Source: Sunxiuqinia indica
GTDB lineage: Bacteria; Bacteroidota; Bacteroidia; Bacteroidales; Prolixibacteraceae
Assembly: GCF_009847015.1 (NCBI RefSeq)
Contig: NZ_WVEM01000009.1
Span: forward strand, 1 to 64,000
DNA length: 64,000 nt
Direction of reading: 5' to 3'
The position numbers and the translations under genes are program-made. The notes beneath the pieces were generated by a model, which saw nothing but the letters and a program-made list of their open reading frames with translations, ran no database searches and had not been told where the DNA came from. This document shows positions 27,886 through 36,931 of the stretch, piece by piece (positions within the stretch are counted from its first letter, which is position 1; the number at the start of each line of letters is the position of its first letter).

Positions 27886-29211
27886 CTATTTTGACCGGAT
27901 AACCTTTTCTTTCAGAAGTGACTTGACTGGATTGATAAAACGCTGTATAAAACGTAAATCCTCTGTTATAATCTCAGCGTCACCTTTCATTTCCTGGCTG
28001 AAAGTTAATTGAATGTTATAATTGGTCTCCAAGTCCTGGGGAAGTTCAATTTCAGCAATATAATTATCGTTTGTAGGCACCAGAGAAATGGTTTTAACAG
28101 TTCCACGCACCATGCCATATTCCATGTACGGAAAATTGTCAAACTGAATATTTACGCCCTGTCCGGCTTTCACTTTTCCTGCCCCCCGAACAGGCAAAGT
28201 CACCCGACCAATAATTTTACTCTCTCGCTGCGGCACAACCGTAAATACAATCTCGCCATTTTTAACTTGCTGATTTTTGCTCCAAAAGTTCGTAAAAGTA
28301 ACCTGCCCGTTAATCGGAGTTTTCAACACGAACGCTTTATTCCAATACTCCAGTCGACTTTTCAATACATTCAACGATTCAATCAACTCAGATTGTAATT
28401 TCAGTTTTTGATCTTCATATTCCTTTTCGGCAGCAATAACATCCTGTTGTAACTGAATAATATCTTGCTGAGTTTCTGCTAAATTTGTTCGAGCACCGTT
28501 AAATGAATACTTCTTTTGAAGCATAGCAGATTCTGATTTTTTGAAATCAATCAACGAAATAACCTCCCGAGCGTACAAGCCAGAATCGCGCTGAAACTGC
28601 TCGTAAGCAATTTGATACTCATTTTCCAGAATTTGTCGCTGGGTCCACAAACGATCATAAAATATCTTCTTCATGTGCTGCTGCTCCTGAAGCGACTGGA
28701 TTTTTTGCGGATAAAAGTTTAATCGTACAAAACTGATATAATTATTATATAAGCGCAAGAATGATGAGAAATCAGCCTGAATATCCCCTAGTCGATAATC
28801 AGGCGTAAGCTTCTTAAAATATATTGTATCGAAGGTGGTGAAATATGGATTCAGTGCCTCCAGATCATCCTCCAACTTGATAACATTTTTATAGTCAGCC
28901 GTGTTTTCCAATATTGCAATCAACTGATCTTTCTTTACCGTGTCGTTATCCTGAACAAATAGCTGATCAATATTGCCAGCGTTTCGAGCGACAATATGCG
29001 CAGGTGGATTTTCAGAAAGAACAATAATTCGCGCCCGAATAATATCAGGATAATGAAACAACCATGATCCCAGCAAGAAAAGCAACAGCAAAATCAAAAT
29101 CATTGTTAGCCCACTTCGCAATAACCACGAAGGCGATTTCCCAATGATTTCCTGAACCTCATCACTTCTTATTTCTATATTTTGATTGGCGTTTGGCATT
29201 AGCTTATACAA
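27886..29211 (-). CDS. HlyD-family membrane fusion protein of a peptide exporter
   Basis: This 441-residue adaptor has one N-terminal membrane helix (about 30-52) and a periplasmic part. The latter has a split biotinyl-lipoyl-like domain (IVARNAGNIDQLFVQDND ... INGQVTF), a long coiled coil (about 150-290) and a beta-barrel domain. Such proteins link an inner-membrane exporter to a TolC-type outer-membrane channel. It starts 15 bases after the C39 ABC transporter gene and forms an operon with it. No TolC homologue lies in the window. Confidence 0.9.
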   Translation of the reverse strand: MYKLMPNANQNIEIRSDEVQEIIGKSPSWLLRSGLTMILILLLLFLLGSWLFHYPDIIRARIIVLSENPPAHIVARNAGNIDQLFVQDNDTVKKDQLIAILENTADYKNVIKLEDDLEALNPYFTTFDTIYFKKLTPDYRLGDIQADFSSFLRLYNNYISFVRLNFYPQKIQSLQEQQHMKKIFYDRLWTQRQILENEYQIAYEQFQRDSGLYAREVISLIDFKKSESAMLQKKYSFNGARTNLAETQQDIIQLQQDVIAAEKEYEDQKLKLQSELIESLNVLKSRLEYWNKAFVLKTPINGQVTFTNFWSKNQQVKNGEIVFTVVPQRESKIIGRVTLPVRGAGKVKAGQGVNIQFDNFPYMEYGMVRGTVKTISLVPTNDNYIAEIELPQDLETNYNIQLTFSQEMKGDAEIITEDLRFIQRFINPVKSLLKEKVIRSK

Positions 29212-29226
29212 TATTAATACCTTGTT

Positions 29227-31416
29227 CTAGTTTCCTAACTCGAGTTGGTTTTTTACCAAGTTATAGTAAGCACCTTTATTTGCTGTTAACTCAGCATGAT
29301 TTCCCACCTCTACGATCTCCCCTTGATCCAGCACCACGATTTGGTCAGCATTTTTCACCGTACTCAGCCGGTGCGCGACCACAACGACTGTCTTTCCTTC
29401 ATAAACCCGGTTAAGGTTTTCCATAATGGCCTTTTCATTATTCGCATCAAGCGCATTGGTCGCTTCATCAAAAAATAAGTAATCAGGATTTTTATAAATC
29501 ACACGGGCAATTAAAATTCGTTGTTTTTGCCCTTGACTCAAGCCGTGTCCATCTTGTCCAATTTTGGTATTGTATCCCAACGGTAACCCTTCAATAAAAT
29601 CTTGGATATTGGCGGCCTTCACGGCAAACAAAAGTTTTTCTTTATCAACCGATTCATCGCCAACAACAACATTATTGACAATCGTATCTGAAAAGATAAA
29701 CCCATCTTGCATAACTGCTCCCACCTTTGTTCTCCACCACTGTTGCGAAAAATTTCTCAAATCGGTATCGCCTACTTTTATCGAACCGGCAACCGGTAGA
29801 TAAAAACCTAAAAGCAGCTTTACCAGTGTCGTCTTTCCACTTCCACTTCCACCAACAATAGCGGTTACTTTTTGCTCTGGCAATTTCAGGTTAATTTGCT
29901 TTAAAACTTTCGGAGAATGAGGCCCTTCGTATTGAAAAACTAAATTTGAAATATCAATTGTCCGACTTGCCGGCATTGTATTAATCCGCGGATCTTCTTT
30001 TTTCTCCTCGTCATCTTTATTGTGAATCTCGCCAAGTCTCTCTAGGCTAATTTTAGCATCCTGAGCCAGATGAAGAAAATTAATCAGGTCAGACAACGGT
30101 GCATTCAGCTGACCGATAATATACTGAACAGCCAACATCATACCCAGTGTCATATTACCATTCAGAACAGCCATAGCTGCCAAGACTGTAATCACAATAT
30201 TCTTGGTTTCATTGATGAAAACAGAACCGGCTTGCTGATATTGGTCAACGGACAAGTTTTGCACATTCACCCTAAACAGCCGTGCCTGAATTCGCTCCCA
30301 CTCCCATCGCTTTTGCTTTTCGTAATTATTCAATTTAATCTCCGGCATGCCATTGATTAACTGAATCAGCATGCTTTGATTTTCACTCAACTGGGTAAAC
30401 TTCTTATAATCGAGCTGACGACGGCGCTGCATAAATAAATACACCCAAACAACATACAAAACAGAACCGATAACAAAAACCAACAAAATCTTCCAACTAT
30501 AAATAGCCAACACAATCCCAAACACGAACAAATTAAATAATGAAAACAATACGCTCAGTGTTTGAGTGGTCAGAAATCGCTCAATCCGACGATGATCCTG
30601 TATGCGCTGCATCAAATCGCCCAACATTTTGGTGTCGAAAAAACCGATCGGCAATTTCATCAGCTTAATCAGAAAATCGGAAATAATGGAAATATTAATC
30701 CGGGTACTGATATGAAGTAAAATCCAGGAGCGAACAAAGTCGACTGACATTTTGCCAATAAATAACATCATCTGTGCGGCCAGCACTAAATAGATAAAAC
30801 TAATATCCTGATTATTGATTCCGACATCAACAATACTCTGAGTTAAAAATGGAAAAATCAGTTGAATAATACTCGCGGCTAAAAATCCAATCAGTAATTG
30901 GGTTACCAATCTGCGATGTGGACGAACATAGCGCCACAAAAACGAAAAGCCGGTGCGGTCAGTAACTTCATCATCTTGCTCATAAAAAGCAGGCGTAGGC
31001 TGCAACATCAGACATATTCCTTTCTCCACTCCTTCTTTCATGGTCGCCAACCAATGTTTTTTGAATTCCTGCTCGTTGTATTTCACCAAGTCAAAAGCTG
31101 GGTCGGCGACATACACCTTCCCCCTATTAACCTTATACACAACAACGAAATGATTTTGATCCCAGTGTACCACACAGGGTTTTGGCACATCTTTTATCAG
31201 CTGTTCGTAAGTGACTTTGGTTCCGAGACTGCGCATGCCGATTGACTCAGCAGCATCACTTATCCCCAGCAATGAAACCCCTTCGCGTGAAATGTGAGAT
31301 TGCTCGCGTAAGTAATTCAGATTGAAATTGCGCCCATAGAATTTCGCAATCATTCGTAGGCAAGTTGGCCCACAGTCCATTGCATCGGGCTGCTTATAAT
31401 GAGGAAAACGAGACAT
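29227..31416 (-). CDS. Peptidase-containing ABC transporter (C39 bacteriocin-type exporter)
   Basis: This 729-residue protein has three parts. An N-terminal C39 cysteine peptidase (about 1-140) has Cys in DAMDCGPTCLRM and His and Asp in HWDQNHFVVVY and VADPAFD. A six-helix membrane domain follows (about 165-440), then an ATPase domain (GGSGSGKTTL, LSQGQKQR, FFDEATNALD). Members cut leader peptides after a double Gly and export the product. No convincing peptide precursor is visible in the 559-bp gap upstream, so the substrate is unknown. It probably works with the HlyD protein downstream. Confidence 0.93.
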   Translation of the reverse strand: MSRFPHYKQPDAMDCGPTCLRMIAKFYGRNFNLNYLREQSHISREGVSLLGISDAAESIGMRSLGTKVTYEQLIKDVPKPCVVHWDQNHFVVVYKVNRGKVYVADPAFDLVKYNEQEFKKHWLATMKEGVEKGICLMLQPTPAFYEQDDEVTDRTGFSFLWRYVRPHRRLVTQLLIGFLAASIIQLIFPFLTQSIVDVGINNQDISFIYLVLAAQMMLFIGKMSVDFVRSWILLHISTRINISIISDFLIKLMKLPIGFFDTKMLGDLMQRIQDHRRIERFLTTQTLSVLFSLFNLFVFGIVLAIYSWKILLVFVIGSVLYVVWVYLFMQRRRQLDYKKFTQLSENQSMLIQLINGMPEIKLNNYEKQKRWEWERIQARLFRVNVQNLSVDQYQQAGSVFINETKNIVITVLAAMAVLNGNMTLGMMLAVQYIIGQLNAPLSDLINFLHLAQDAKISLERLGEIHNKDDEEKKEDPRINTMPASRTIDISNLVFQYEGPHSPKVLKQINLKLPEQKVTAIVGGSGSGKTTLVKLLLGFYLPVAGSIKVGDTDLRNFSQQWWRTKVGAVMQDGFIFSDTIVNNVVVGDESVDKEKLLFAVKAANIQDFIEGLPLGYNTKIGQDGHGLSQGQKQRILIARVIYKNPDYLFFDEATNALDANNEKAIMENLNRVYEGKTVVVVAHRLSTVKNADQIVVLDQGEIVEVGNHAELTANKGAYYNLVKNQLELGN

Positions 31417-31884
31417 AGCGCATATTTACATCCTAAAAATAAAGGAATTAAGTGTTCGTACGCCAGTATTGTCGATTAGTTATTCACAATCAGAGGTTAA
31501 TTATTACCCAACACCCAATAGTAGCAACAATAGTTAACTAAATACTTCTCAGATTTTGATTTGACCCCAAGTAAACTCACTCAAGTTGATTTGCTGACGA
31601 AATCAAATTTGAATAGCCTTACCTCTTCACTCACGTTTACAGGAAACAAAATAAAAGCTTCAAGAACATGGGCGCAATCCATAGACAATCTAAATAAAAC
31701 TTACAACAACATTCTCCCCTTTCAACACTCATAGCATAGATTGTTGATTTAACAGGCCTTTCAACTCGCAAGCGAAACGTATCTTCTTCGTGAATCCCGC
31801 CTACGAAAAATAGAAAAAACGGCACTTCAACCCGAATCAATTCCACAAAACATTTTTATAACATATTTGCCCAAATTAAGCCCC
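31417..31884. other. Intergenic region without a supported gene
   Basis: This stretch separates the divergent exporter and EF-G paralogue genes. I see no RNA gene, no repeat and no convincing coding sequence. A 69-codon GTG-start minus-strand reading frame at 31637-31846 was examined and not accepted. Confidence 0.5.
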
Positions 31885-31915
31885 GTTGTTTGTTAATAAA
31901 TTATTACTAATTTTG
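31885..31915 (+). promoter_or_regulatory. Promoter of the EF-G paralogue gene
   Basis: The -7 box TAATTTTG (31908-31915) fits TAnnTTTG exactly and lies 19 bases after GTTG (31885-31888), a fair -33 box. It is about 60 bases upstream of the ATG. Confidence 0.65.
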
Positions 31916-31975
31916 GTAGCCACCATAGGAAAATCAACCTGCAAAAGCTTTTTTTTAACCAATAAAAACTAACAA

Positions 31976-34132
31976 ATGAAAATCTATAAAACAGACGAAA
32001 TCCGCAACATCGCACTAATCGGAAATGCTGGCAGTGGGAAAACCACCCTCGCAGAAGCCATGCTGTTCGAGGGTGGAGTAATCAATCGCCGTGGCGAGGT
32101 AACATCCAAAAACACAACTTCAGACTACCTCCCCATCGAGCACGAGTATGGCAACTCTGTTTTTTCCACCGTCCTTCACTCTTTCAGCAACAACAAAAAA
32201 ATCAACATCATTGATACTCCCGGAATGGATGACTTTCGTGGAGGTGTTGTTTCGGCTCTCCATGTAGTCGGATGCTCGATTATCACGGTTAATACTCCGC
32301 ACGGAATCGAATCAGGCACAGAAACTGCCTTTAGGTACACGGAACAAGCTGGCAAACCAATGATCTTCGTTTTCAACCAACTGGATCATGAGAACGTCAA
32401 TTTTGAACAAACTATCGACCAAGCCAAATCGATCTTTGGAAACAAAGTAACGATTGTCCAATATCCACTAAATGCGGGTGCTGGATTCGACTCAATCGTT
32501 GATGTGCTTAAAATGAAGCTATATAAATATCCGAAAGAAGGAGGAAAGCCTGAGATTTTAGACATTCCTGCTGATGAAAAAGATCGTGCTGAAGAACTTC
32601 ACAACGAATTGGTTGAAATGGCTGCTGAAAATGACGAGAATTTAATGGAGCTTTATTTTGACAAAGGCACGTTGACTGAAGATGAAATGCGGCAGGGAAT
32701 CAAACTAGGCATGATTGATCGCAGTTTGTTTCCTGTATTCTGCACCGGAGCAAAACTCAACATGGGGGTTGGCCGCCTATTGGAATTTATTGCCAATATT
32801 ACGCCATCTCCAAACGAAGCCGTTGAAGTGCCCGAAATCAATGGCAAAGAAGTTAAGAAGGGCGACGGCGCTCCTACCTCACTCATGGTTTTTAAAACAA
32901 CCATTGAACAACATGTTGGAGAAATCACATATTTCAAGGTGATGAGTGGAACCGTAAAAGAAGGTCAGGACCTGATCATTGCCAAAAACGGAAACAAGGA
33001 ACGTATTTCTCAATTATTTGTATCTGCCGGAAGAAACAGAGAGAAAGTTGATGCAATGAATGCAGGCGACATTGGAGCCACAGTAAAAATGAAAGACGTT
33101 GATGTCAACAACTCTTTGAGTGAAAAATCAGCCGGTTATAAATTTGCTGAAATTAAGTTTCCCACCTCTCGACACACCGTCGCATTAAAAGCAGTTAATG
33201 AAGCTGACGATGAAAAAGTAAGTGAAAGCTTCCAGAAACTTCACGATCAGGATCCTACTTACAAAGTTGAGTATTCTAAAGAACTAAAACAGATGCTGGT
33301 TCATTGTCAGGGAGAATACCATCTAAACACATTAAAGTGGTTCTATAATAACGAATTCAAATTAGATATTGAATTTGAAAAACCCAGAATCCCATACCGG
33401 GAAACCATCACCAAATTATCGCAAGCCGACTATCGGCACAAAAAGCAGTCAGGTGGTGCCGGACAATTTGGAGAAGTACATCTTTTCATTGAACCTTACA
33501 TTGAAGGAGTAGAGCCCAAAACCATGGTTTCGATGAATGGAAAAGACCAAAAACTGTCAATTCGGGACACTCAGGAGCATCCGCTTGCCTGGGGAGGAAA
33601 ACTAGTCTTTCACAATTGTATTGTGGGAGGTTCGATTGACGCACGTTTTTTACCTGCCATCATGAAAGGAATTATGGAAAAAATGGAAGAAGGACCACTG
33701 ACAGGTTCATACGCACGCGACATTCGTGTTTATGTATACGATGGCAAAATGCATCCGGTTGATTCCAATGAGATATCATTCAAATTGGCTGGCCGTAACG
33801 CATTCTCAATAGCCTTTAAAAATGCAGGGCCAAAAATCCTCGAACCGATTTACAACCTGGAAGTTTTTGTGCAAAGCGATCGCATGGGAGATGTAATGAG
33901 CGACCTGCAAAGCCGCCGTGCTTTAATCATGGGAATGGGTAGCGAAAGAGGCTATGAAAAAATAAATGCGAAAGTTCCTTTAAAAGAAATGTACAAATAC
34001 ATCACTGCATTGAGTTCACTCACTCAGGGACGAGGCATGTTCTCGTTAGAATTTGATGGCTACGAAAAAGTTCCTCAAGAGGTACAAGATGAACTATTAA
34101 AAGCTTACGAGGCAGAGTTTGTAGAAGCGTAA
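31976..34132 (+). CDS. Elongation factor G paralogue (EF-G2-like) with altered GTPase motifs
   Basis: This 718-residue protein has all five EF-G domains. The P-loop GNAGSGKTTLAE is intact. The switch I motif RGIT is replaced by YGNS, and switch II reads DTPGMDDF, with Met for the catalytic His of EF-G. The base-recognition motif is NQLD instead of NKxD. GTP may be bound but hydrolysis should be poor. A Bacteroides EF-G2 reported to support translation without GTPase activity may be the closest functional parallel; that is inference. The gene is monocistronic with its own promoter and a strong terminator. Confidence 0.88.
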   Translation: MKIYKTDEIRNIALIGNAGSGKTTLAEAMLFEGGVINRRGEVTSKNTTSDYLPIEHEYGNSVFSTVLHSFSNNKKINIIDTPGMDDFRGGVVSALHVVGCSIITVNTPHGIESGTETAFRYTEQAGKPMIFVFNQLDHENVNFEQTIDQAKSIFGNKVTIVQYPLNAGAGFDSIVDVLKMKLYKYPKEGGKPEILDIPADEKDRAEELHNELVEMAAENDENLMELYFDKGTLTEDEMRQGIKLGMIDRSLFPVFCTGAKLNMGVGRLLEFIANITPSPNEAVEVPEINGKEVKKGDGAPTSLMVFKTTIEQHVGEITYFKVMSGTVKEGQDLIIAKNGNKERISQLFVSAGRNREKVDAMNAGDIGATVKMKDVDVNNSLSEKSAGYKFAEIKFPTSRHTVALKAVNEADDEKVSESFQKLHDQDPTYKVEYSKELKQMLVHCQGEYHLNTLKWFYNNEFKLDIEFEKPRIPYRETITKLSQADYRHKKQSGGAGQFGEVHLFIEPYIEGVEPKTMVSMNGKDQKLSIRDTQEHPLAWGGKLVFHNCIVGGSIDARFLPAIMKGIMEKMEEGPLTGSYARDIRVYVYDGKMHPVDSNEISFKLAGRNAFSIAFKNAGPKILEPIYNLEVFVQSDRMGDVMSDLQSRRALIMGMGSERGYEKINAKVPLKEMYKYITALSSLTQGRGMFSLEFDGYEKVPQEVQDELLKAYEAEFVEA

Positions 34133-34180
34133 CATTCAGTAATTTTTGATCGTTAAAAAAACAATACAAAAACCCAATAA

Positions 34181-34222
34181 ACAGAAGACCCCGGATCGCG
34201 CGATCCGGGGTCTTCTGTTTTA
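34181..34222 (+). terminator. Strong terminator after the EF-G paralogue
   Basis: A perfect 38-bp palindrome (34181-34218; half-site ACAGAAGACCCCGGATCGCG) is followed by a T run. On the other strand an A-rich stretch also becomes T-rich, so it may work in both directions. Confidence 0.9.
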
Positions 34223-34471
34223 CCTATCCACAGATATATAAGCTCTGGACCACTCCCCCGAAGTATTCTTCAAAGCCGCCACTGACAACCTATTCTTCTC
34301 CTTACTCCTTTCTTTTTCCTCAGCCATAAACCCCAAAGATGCACATGGGTAAAATTACCTATTGACCCGCTTCCAGATGTTACGTAGATTGAATATGCGA
34401 AATTGCTATACACTAACCCAGTGACAATTAAGATTTTAAGATCCACTATTAATCTATTTAAAAATGAAAAA
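34223..34471. other. Intergenic region before the lipoprotein gene
   Basis: About 250 bases in which I recognise no gene, RNA or repeat. It presumably holds the promoter of the lipoprotein gene, but no match to the Bacteroidota consensus stood out. Confidence 0.4.
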
Positions 34472-35812
34472 ATGAAAAAAGGTACAATGAAAATTTACAC
34501 AAAAGGTGTCATGTTGATATTATCAATGATGACATTTGGTTTATTACTGCAGAACTGCGACAACCAATCTGTTGTTGACGATGAGCTTTCAAACGACTTA
34601 GCATTAAAAAAATACTCAATGATGCTCCCTGATGGGGTCATTCCTCCCGCTCCCTGCAAGCAAGTTTGCCTTGTAGCAGGTCAGCATATGTACACCGGAA
34701 CTGTTGATGTTGCCTCTATGGATGGTGATGTTTATGTAACCTACAACATTACTGAACCCAATATTTACTTGATGGAAATCCATCTGGATATTTTTGACAG
34801 TGAAGAGGACTTCAAAGATCAAAAGAAAATTAGCAATGGTGGTGCCATTCCTGGTAAGTTCACATTTAAGAAGAGTTGGAATGAGGAAGACATGAAAACA
34901 AGCTTTACTGTAAAGATTCCTGCTGACTATGTTGAAGAGATGACTGATGGTGATTGCTTTTTCATAGCCTCACATGCAGCATTGTCTAACGGAGAAACTG
35001 CATGGGGAGGACTTTGTGATGAAACGGACAAAGGTGTTTCATTGAATAATGCACTTGATTTTCCCGGAAAGAACTGGTCGGTCTATTTTCAATATTGTAT
35101 GGAAGAGTGTGACAATACCGTCAACTTCACCTATGCATGGGAAGATCTGATGAAAGACGGGGTTGATGGAAACGATGGTGACTACAATGATCTGGTTGTT
35201 CAGTCTGGTATTATCAAAACCGACGATCAACTAATGATTTCATTTTATGCTTCAGCCAGGGGTGCTGATTATGATCATGCATTCAAAATTAGAGTTCCAA
35301 AACTTGGAATTATAGGAGGCATGAGCGGAATTACTGGAGATGATGGCGTCGTTGAAGATGGAACAGACTACATCATTACGGTGTTCTCCAGCACAAAAAC
35401 CGAACTTCCGGGCGAAGGAATAGCACCATATGGGTTTGCTGCAAATACCGTCATGACCGATACTAACTGCGATCCGGTTGGAACTGCTGACATAACGATC
35501 TCCATTAACAGTGACTTCGTTTATAACCCAGCAGAACCATACGATCCATTTATTACTGTTCATCCGGGAACACTAATTGCTTATGATCTAAACATCTGGG
35601 AACTTCACCCTCTAGACGGAGACACATGGCTAGATGCCGGAGGAGTTGAATATCCAAATGGAATCCTAATCCCATACAACTGGCAATGGCCCTATGAAAA
35701 AGTCAACATCACAGAAGCATATAATGGATTCAGCGGTGTTACTACATGGAATGCAAGCTGGTCAGACACATTATCGGATCCCTCCAAAGTATTTGATGTG
35801 GATTGTGACTAA
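34472..35812 (+). CDS. Surface lipoprotein with LruC-like domain
   Basis: About 446 residues. A signal peptide ends in the lipobox LLLQNC, so the Cys near residue 29 would be lipidated. The C-terminal two thirds contain YAWEDLMKDGVDGNDGDYNDLVV (cited as motif YAWEDL ... DYNDLVV), the signature of LruC/DUF4842-like domains of surface proteins; its Asp-rich loop may bind calcium. The role is unknown, probably at the outer membrane. I chose ATG 34472 because the upstream in-frame start at 34403 would put 23 polar residues before the signal peptide; ATG 34487 is also possible. A terminator follows. Confidence 0.8.
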   Translation: MKKGTMKIYTKGVMLILSMMTFGLLLQNCDNQSVVDDELSNDLALKKYSMMLPDGVIPPAPCKQVCLVAGQHMYTGTVDVASMDGDVYVTYNITEPNIYLMEIHLDIFDSEEDFKDQKKISNGGAIPGKFTFKKSWNEEDMKTSFTVKIPADYVEEMTDGDCFFIASHAALSNGETAWGGLCDETDKGVSLNNALDFPGKNWSVYFQYCMEECDNTVNFTYAWEDLMKDGVDGNDGDYNDLVVQSGIIKTDDQLMISFYASARGADYDHAFKIRVPKLGIIGGMSGITGDDGVVEDGTDYIITVFSSTKTELPGEGIAPYGFAANTVMTDTNCDPVGTADITISINSDFVYNPAEPYDPFITVHPGTLIAYDLNIWELHPLDGDTWLDAGGVEYPNGILIPYNWQWPYEKVNITEAYNGFSGVTTWNASWSDTLSDPSKVFDVDCD

Positions 35813-35846
35813 AGCCGACAATAGACTCTTAAAATAGATAACATTA

Positions 35847-35878
35847 AAATGCCGAGTGGTGATCGCTCGGCATTTCAA
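35847..35878. terminator. Terminator after the lipoprotein gene
   Basis: AAATGCCGAG and CTCGGCATTT form a 10-bp stem (35847-35875). It lies between convergent genes and could serve both, although the T run is short. Confidence 0.65.
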
Positions 35879-35911
35879 TTAAATATTCCAAAGATGAAGA
35901 TTTTGGACTCT

Positions 35912-36838
35912 TCATTTTTTTCCTCGAGTTCTGACTAAAGACTTTAAACGGCCGATTAGTAATTTCCAAAAGAAATAAGCTCCCAATCTTTTTCCCAAGT
36001 TGCTATCTATATTCTCTAAAGTGGCAATATAAAATTTATCTGCTGGTAAATGAATTAGAAAATTACCCCTGAAGGTCTTCCAACTGTTTTGAAAATGTAA
36101 AGTTGGCAGACTCCAAAATCGACTAATCCCCCGAAAGGAATTTACATCTGCAACATAAATACCACTGCGTAACATCCTTTCAATTGCTACAGATAGTAGA
36201 ACTTCGTCTCCTTGATGATGAAAATGCCGATAGTTGTTAAAATACAAATCGATATCCCTCTTAACCCTTTCAGAAAGCTGTTTAAAGAATTTTTTATCTC
36301 CTCCAATAAATTCACCACCAGCCCAGATTCCAATTGATCTTTCATTCTCAAGAAAAAACTCTTTGTCAGCGATCAGCCTCTCTCTAGTGTATGCAGGAAA
36401 CCTCATATTCGTGACATCATAAAAGGTAGGAACATTTTTCTCTACACAATTAATTAAATTCAACGGAACATCTCCAATACACAATACATCATTATCAATT
36501 AATATATTGTAGTCTATTCCATCTTCTTTTGATACAAAGTATTTAAACACATCGAATTTGAAATGGGCAGAATAGAAATCAATCTCCTTCGGAACATTTA
36601 ACGAAAAGCAGATTTCAACAATTTTCAATTCAGAGGAGTATCCTTCAAGAAAGCTTTTATCGTTCGTCAAAACAACCAGATCATAGGAAGTAAAATAAGC
36701 AAGTGATTTATTAAGGGCTTCACAGCACTTGACGTGTATTTCAATTTGGGATTCGAAATTGCCTCTTACTCCATTCTTTGATAACGACCGAAAACTTTTA
36801 TCAACATATAGTAAAGTGTAAAATCTAATTTTTTTCAT
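35912..36838 (-). CDS. Glycosyltransferase-like protein (GT-A type, putative)
   Basis: About 308 residues starting MKKIRFYTLLYVDKSF. Features fit nucleotide-sugar transferases: an N-terminal strand-rich half, NILIDNDVLCIGD (a DxD-type metal site, about residues 120-132) and an aromatic-rich C-terminal half with HHQGDEVLLSVAI. It has no signal peptide or membrane helix. The exact family is not certain; other sugar- or nucleotide-binding folds are possible. ATG 36838 is preferred to 36874 because the twelve extra residues add no conserved sequence. It stands alone between unrelated genes. Confidence 0.6.
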   Translation of the reverse strand: MKKIRFYTLLYVDKSFRSLSKNGVRGNFESQIEIHVKCCEALNKSLAYFTSYDLVVLTNDKSFLEGYSSELKIVEICFSLNVPKEIDFYSAHFKFDVFKYFVSKEDGIDYNILIDNDVLCIGDVPLNLINCVEKNVPTFYDVTNMRFPAYTRERLIADKEFFLENERSIGIWAGGEFIGGDKKFFKQLSERVKRDIDLYFNNYRHFHHQGDEVLLSVAIERMLRSGIYVADVNSFRGISRFWSLPTLHFQNSWKTFRGNFLIHLPADKFYIATLENIDSNLGKRLGAYFFWKLLIGRLKSLVRTRGKK

Positions 36839-36931
36839 AAGTAACTCTAACCACTCAACTAGATCAATAATCAAAGATACATCATTTCTTTAATTTTCAG
36901 TGGTTAAACAACTACGCGCAAACAAGCTCCG

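Noticed and set aside
31637-31846. A 69-codon minus-strand frame with GTG start, a Gly-Gly and four Cys, upstream of the C39 exporter; considered as its peptide substrate.
   Set aside because: The part before Gly-Gly is strongly hydrophobic rather than an amphipathic leader, the start is GTG, and nothing else supports coding.
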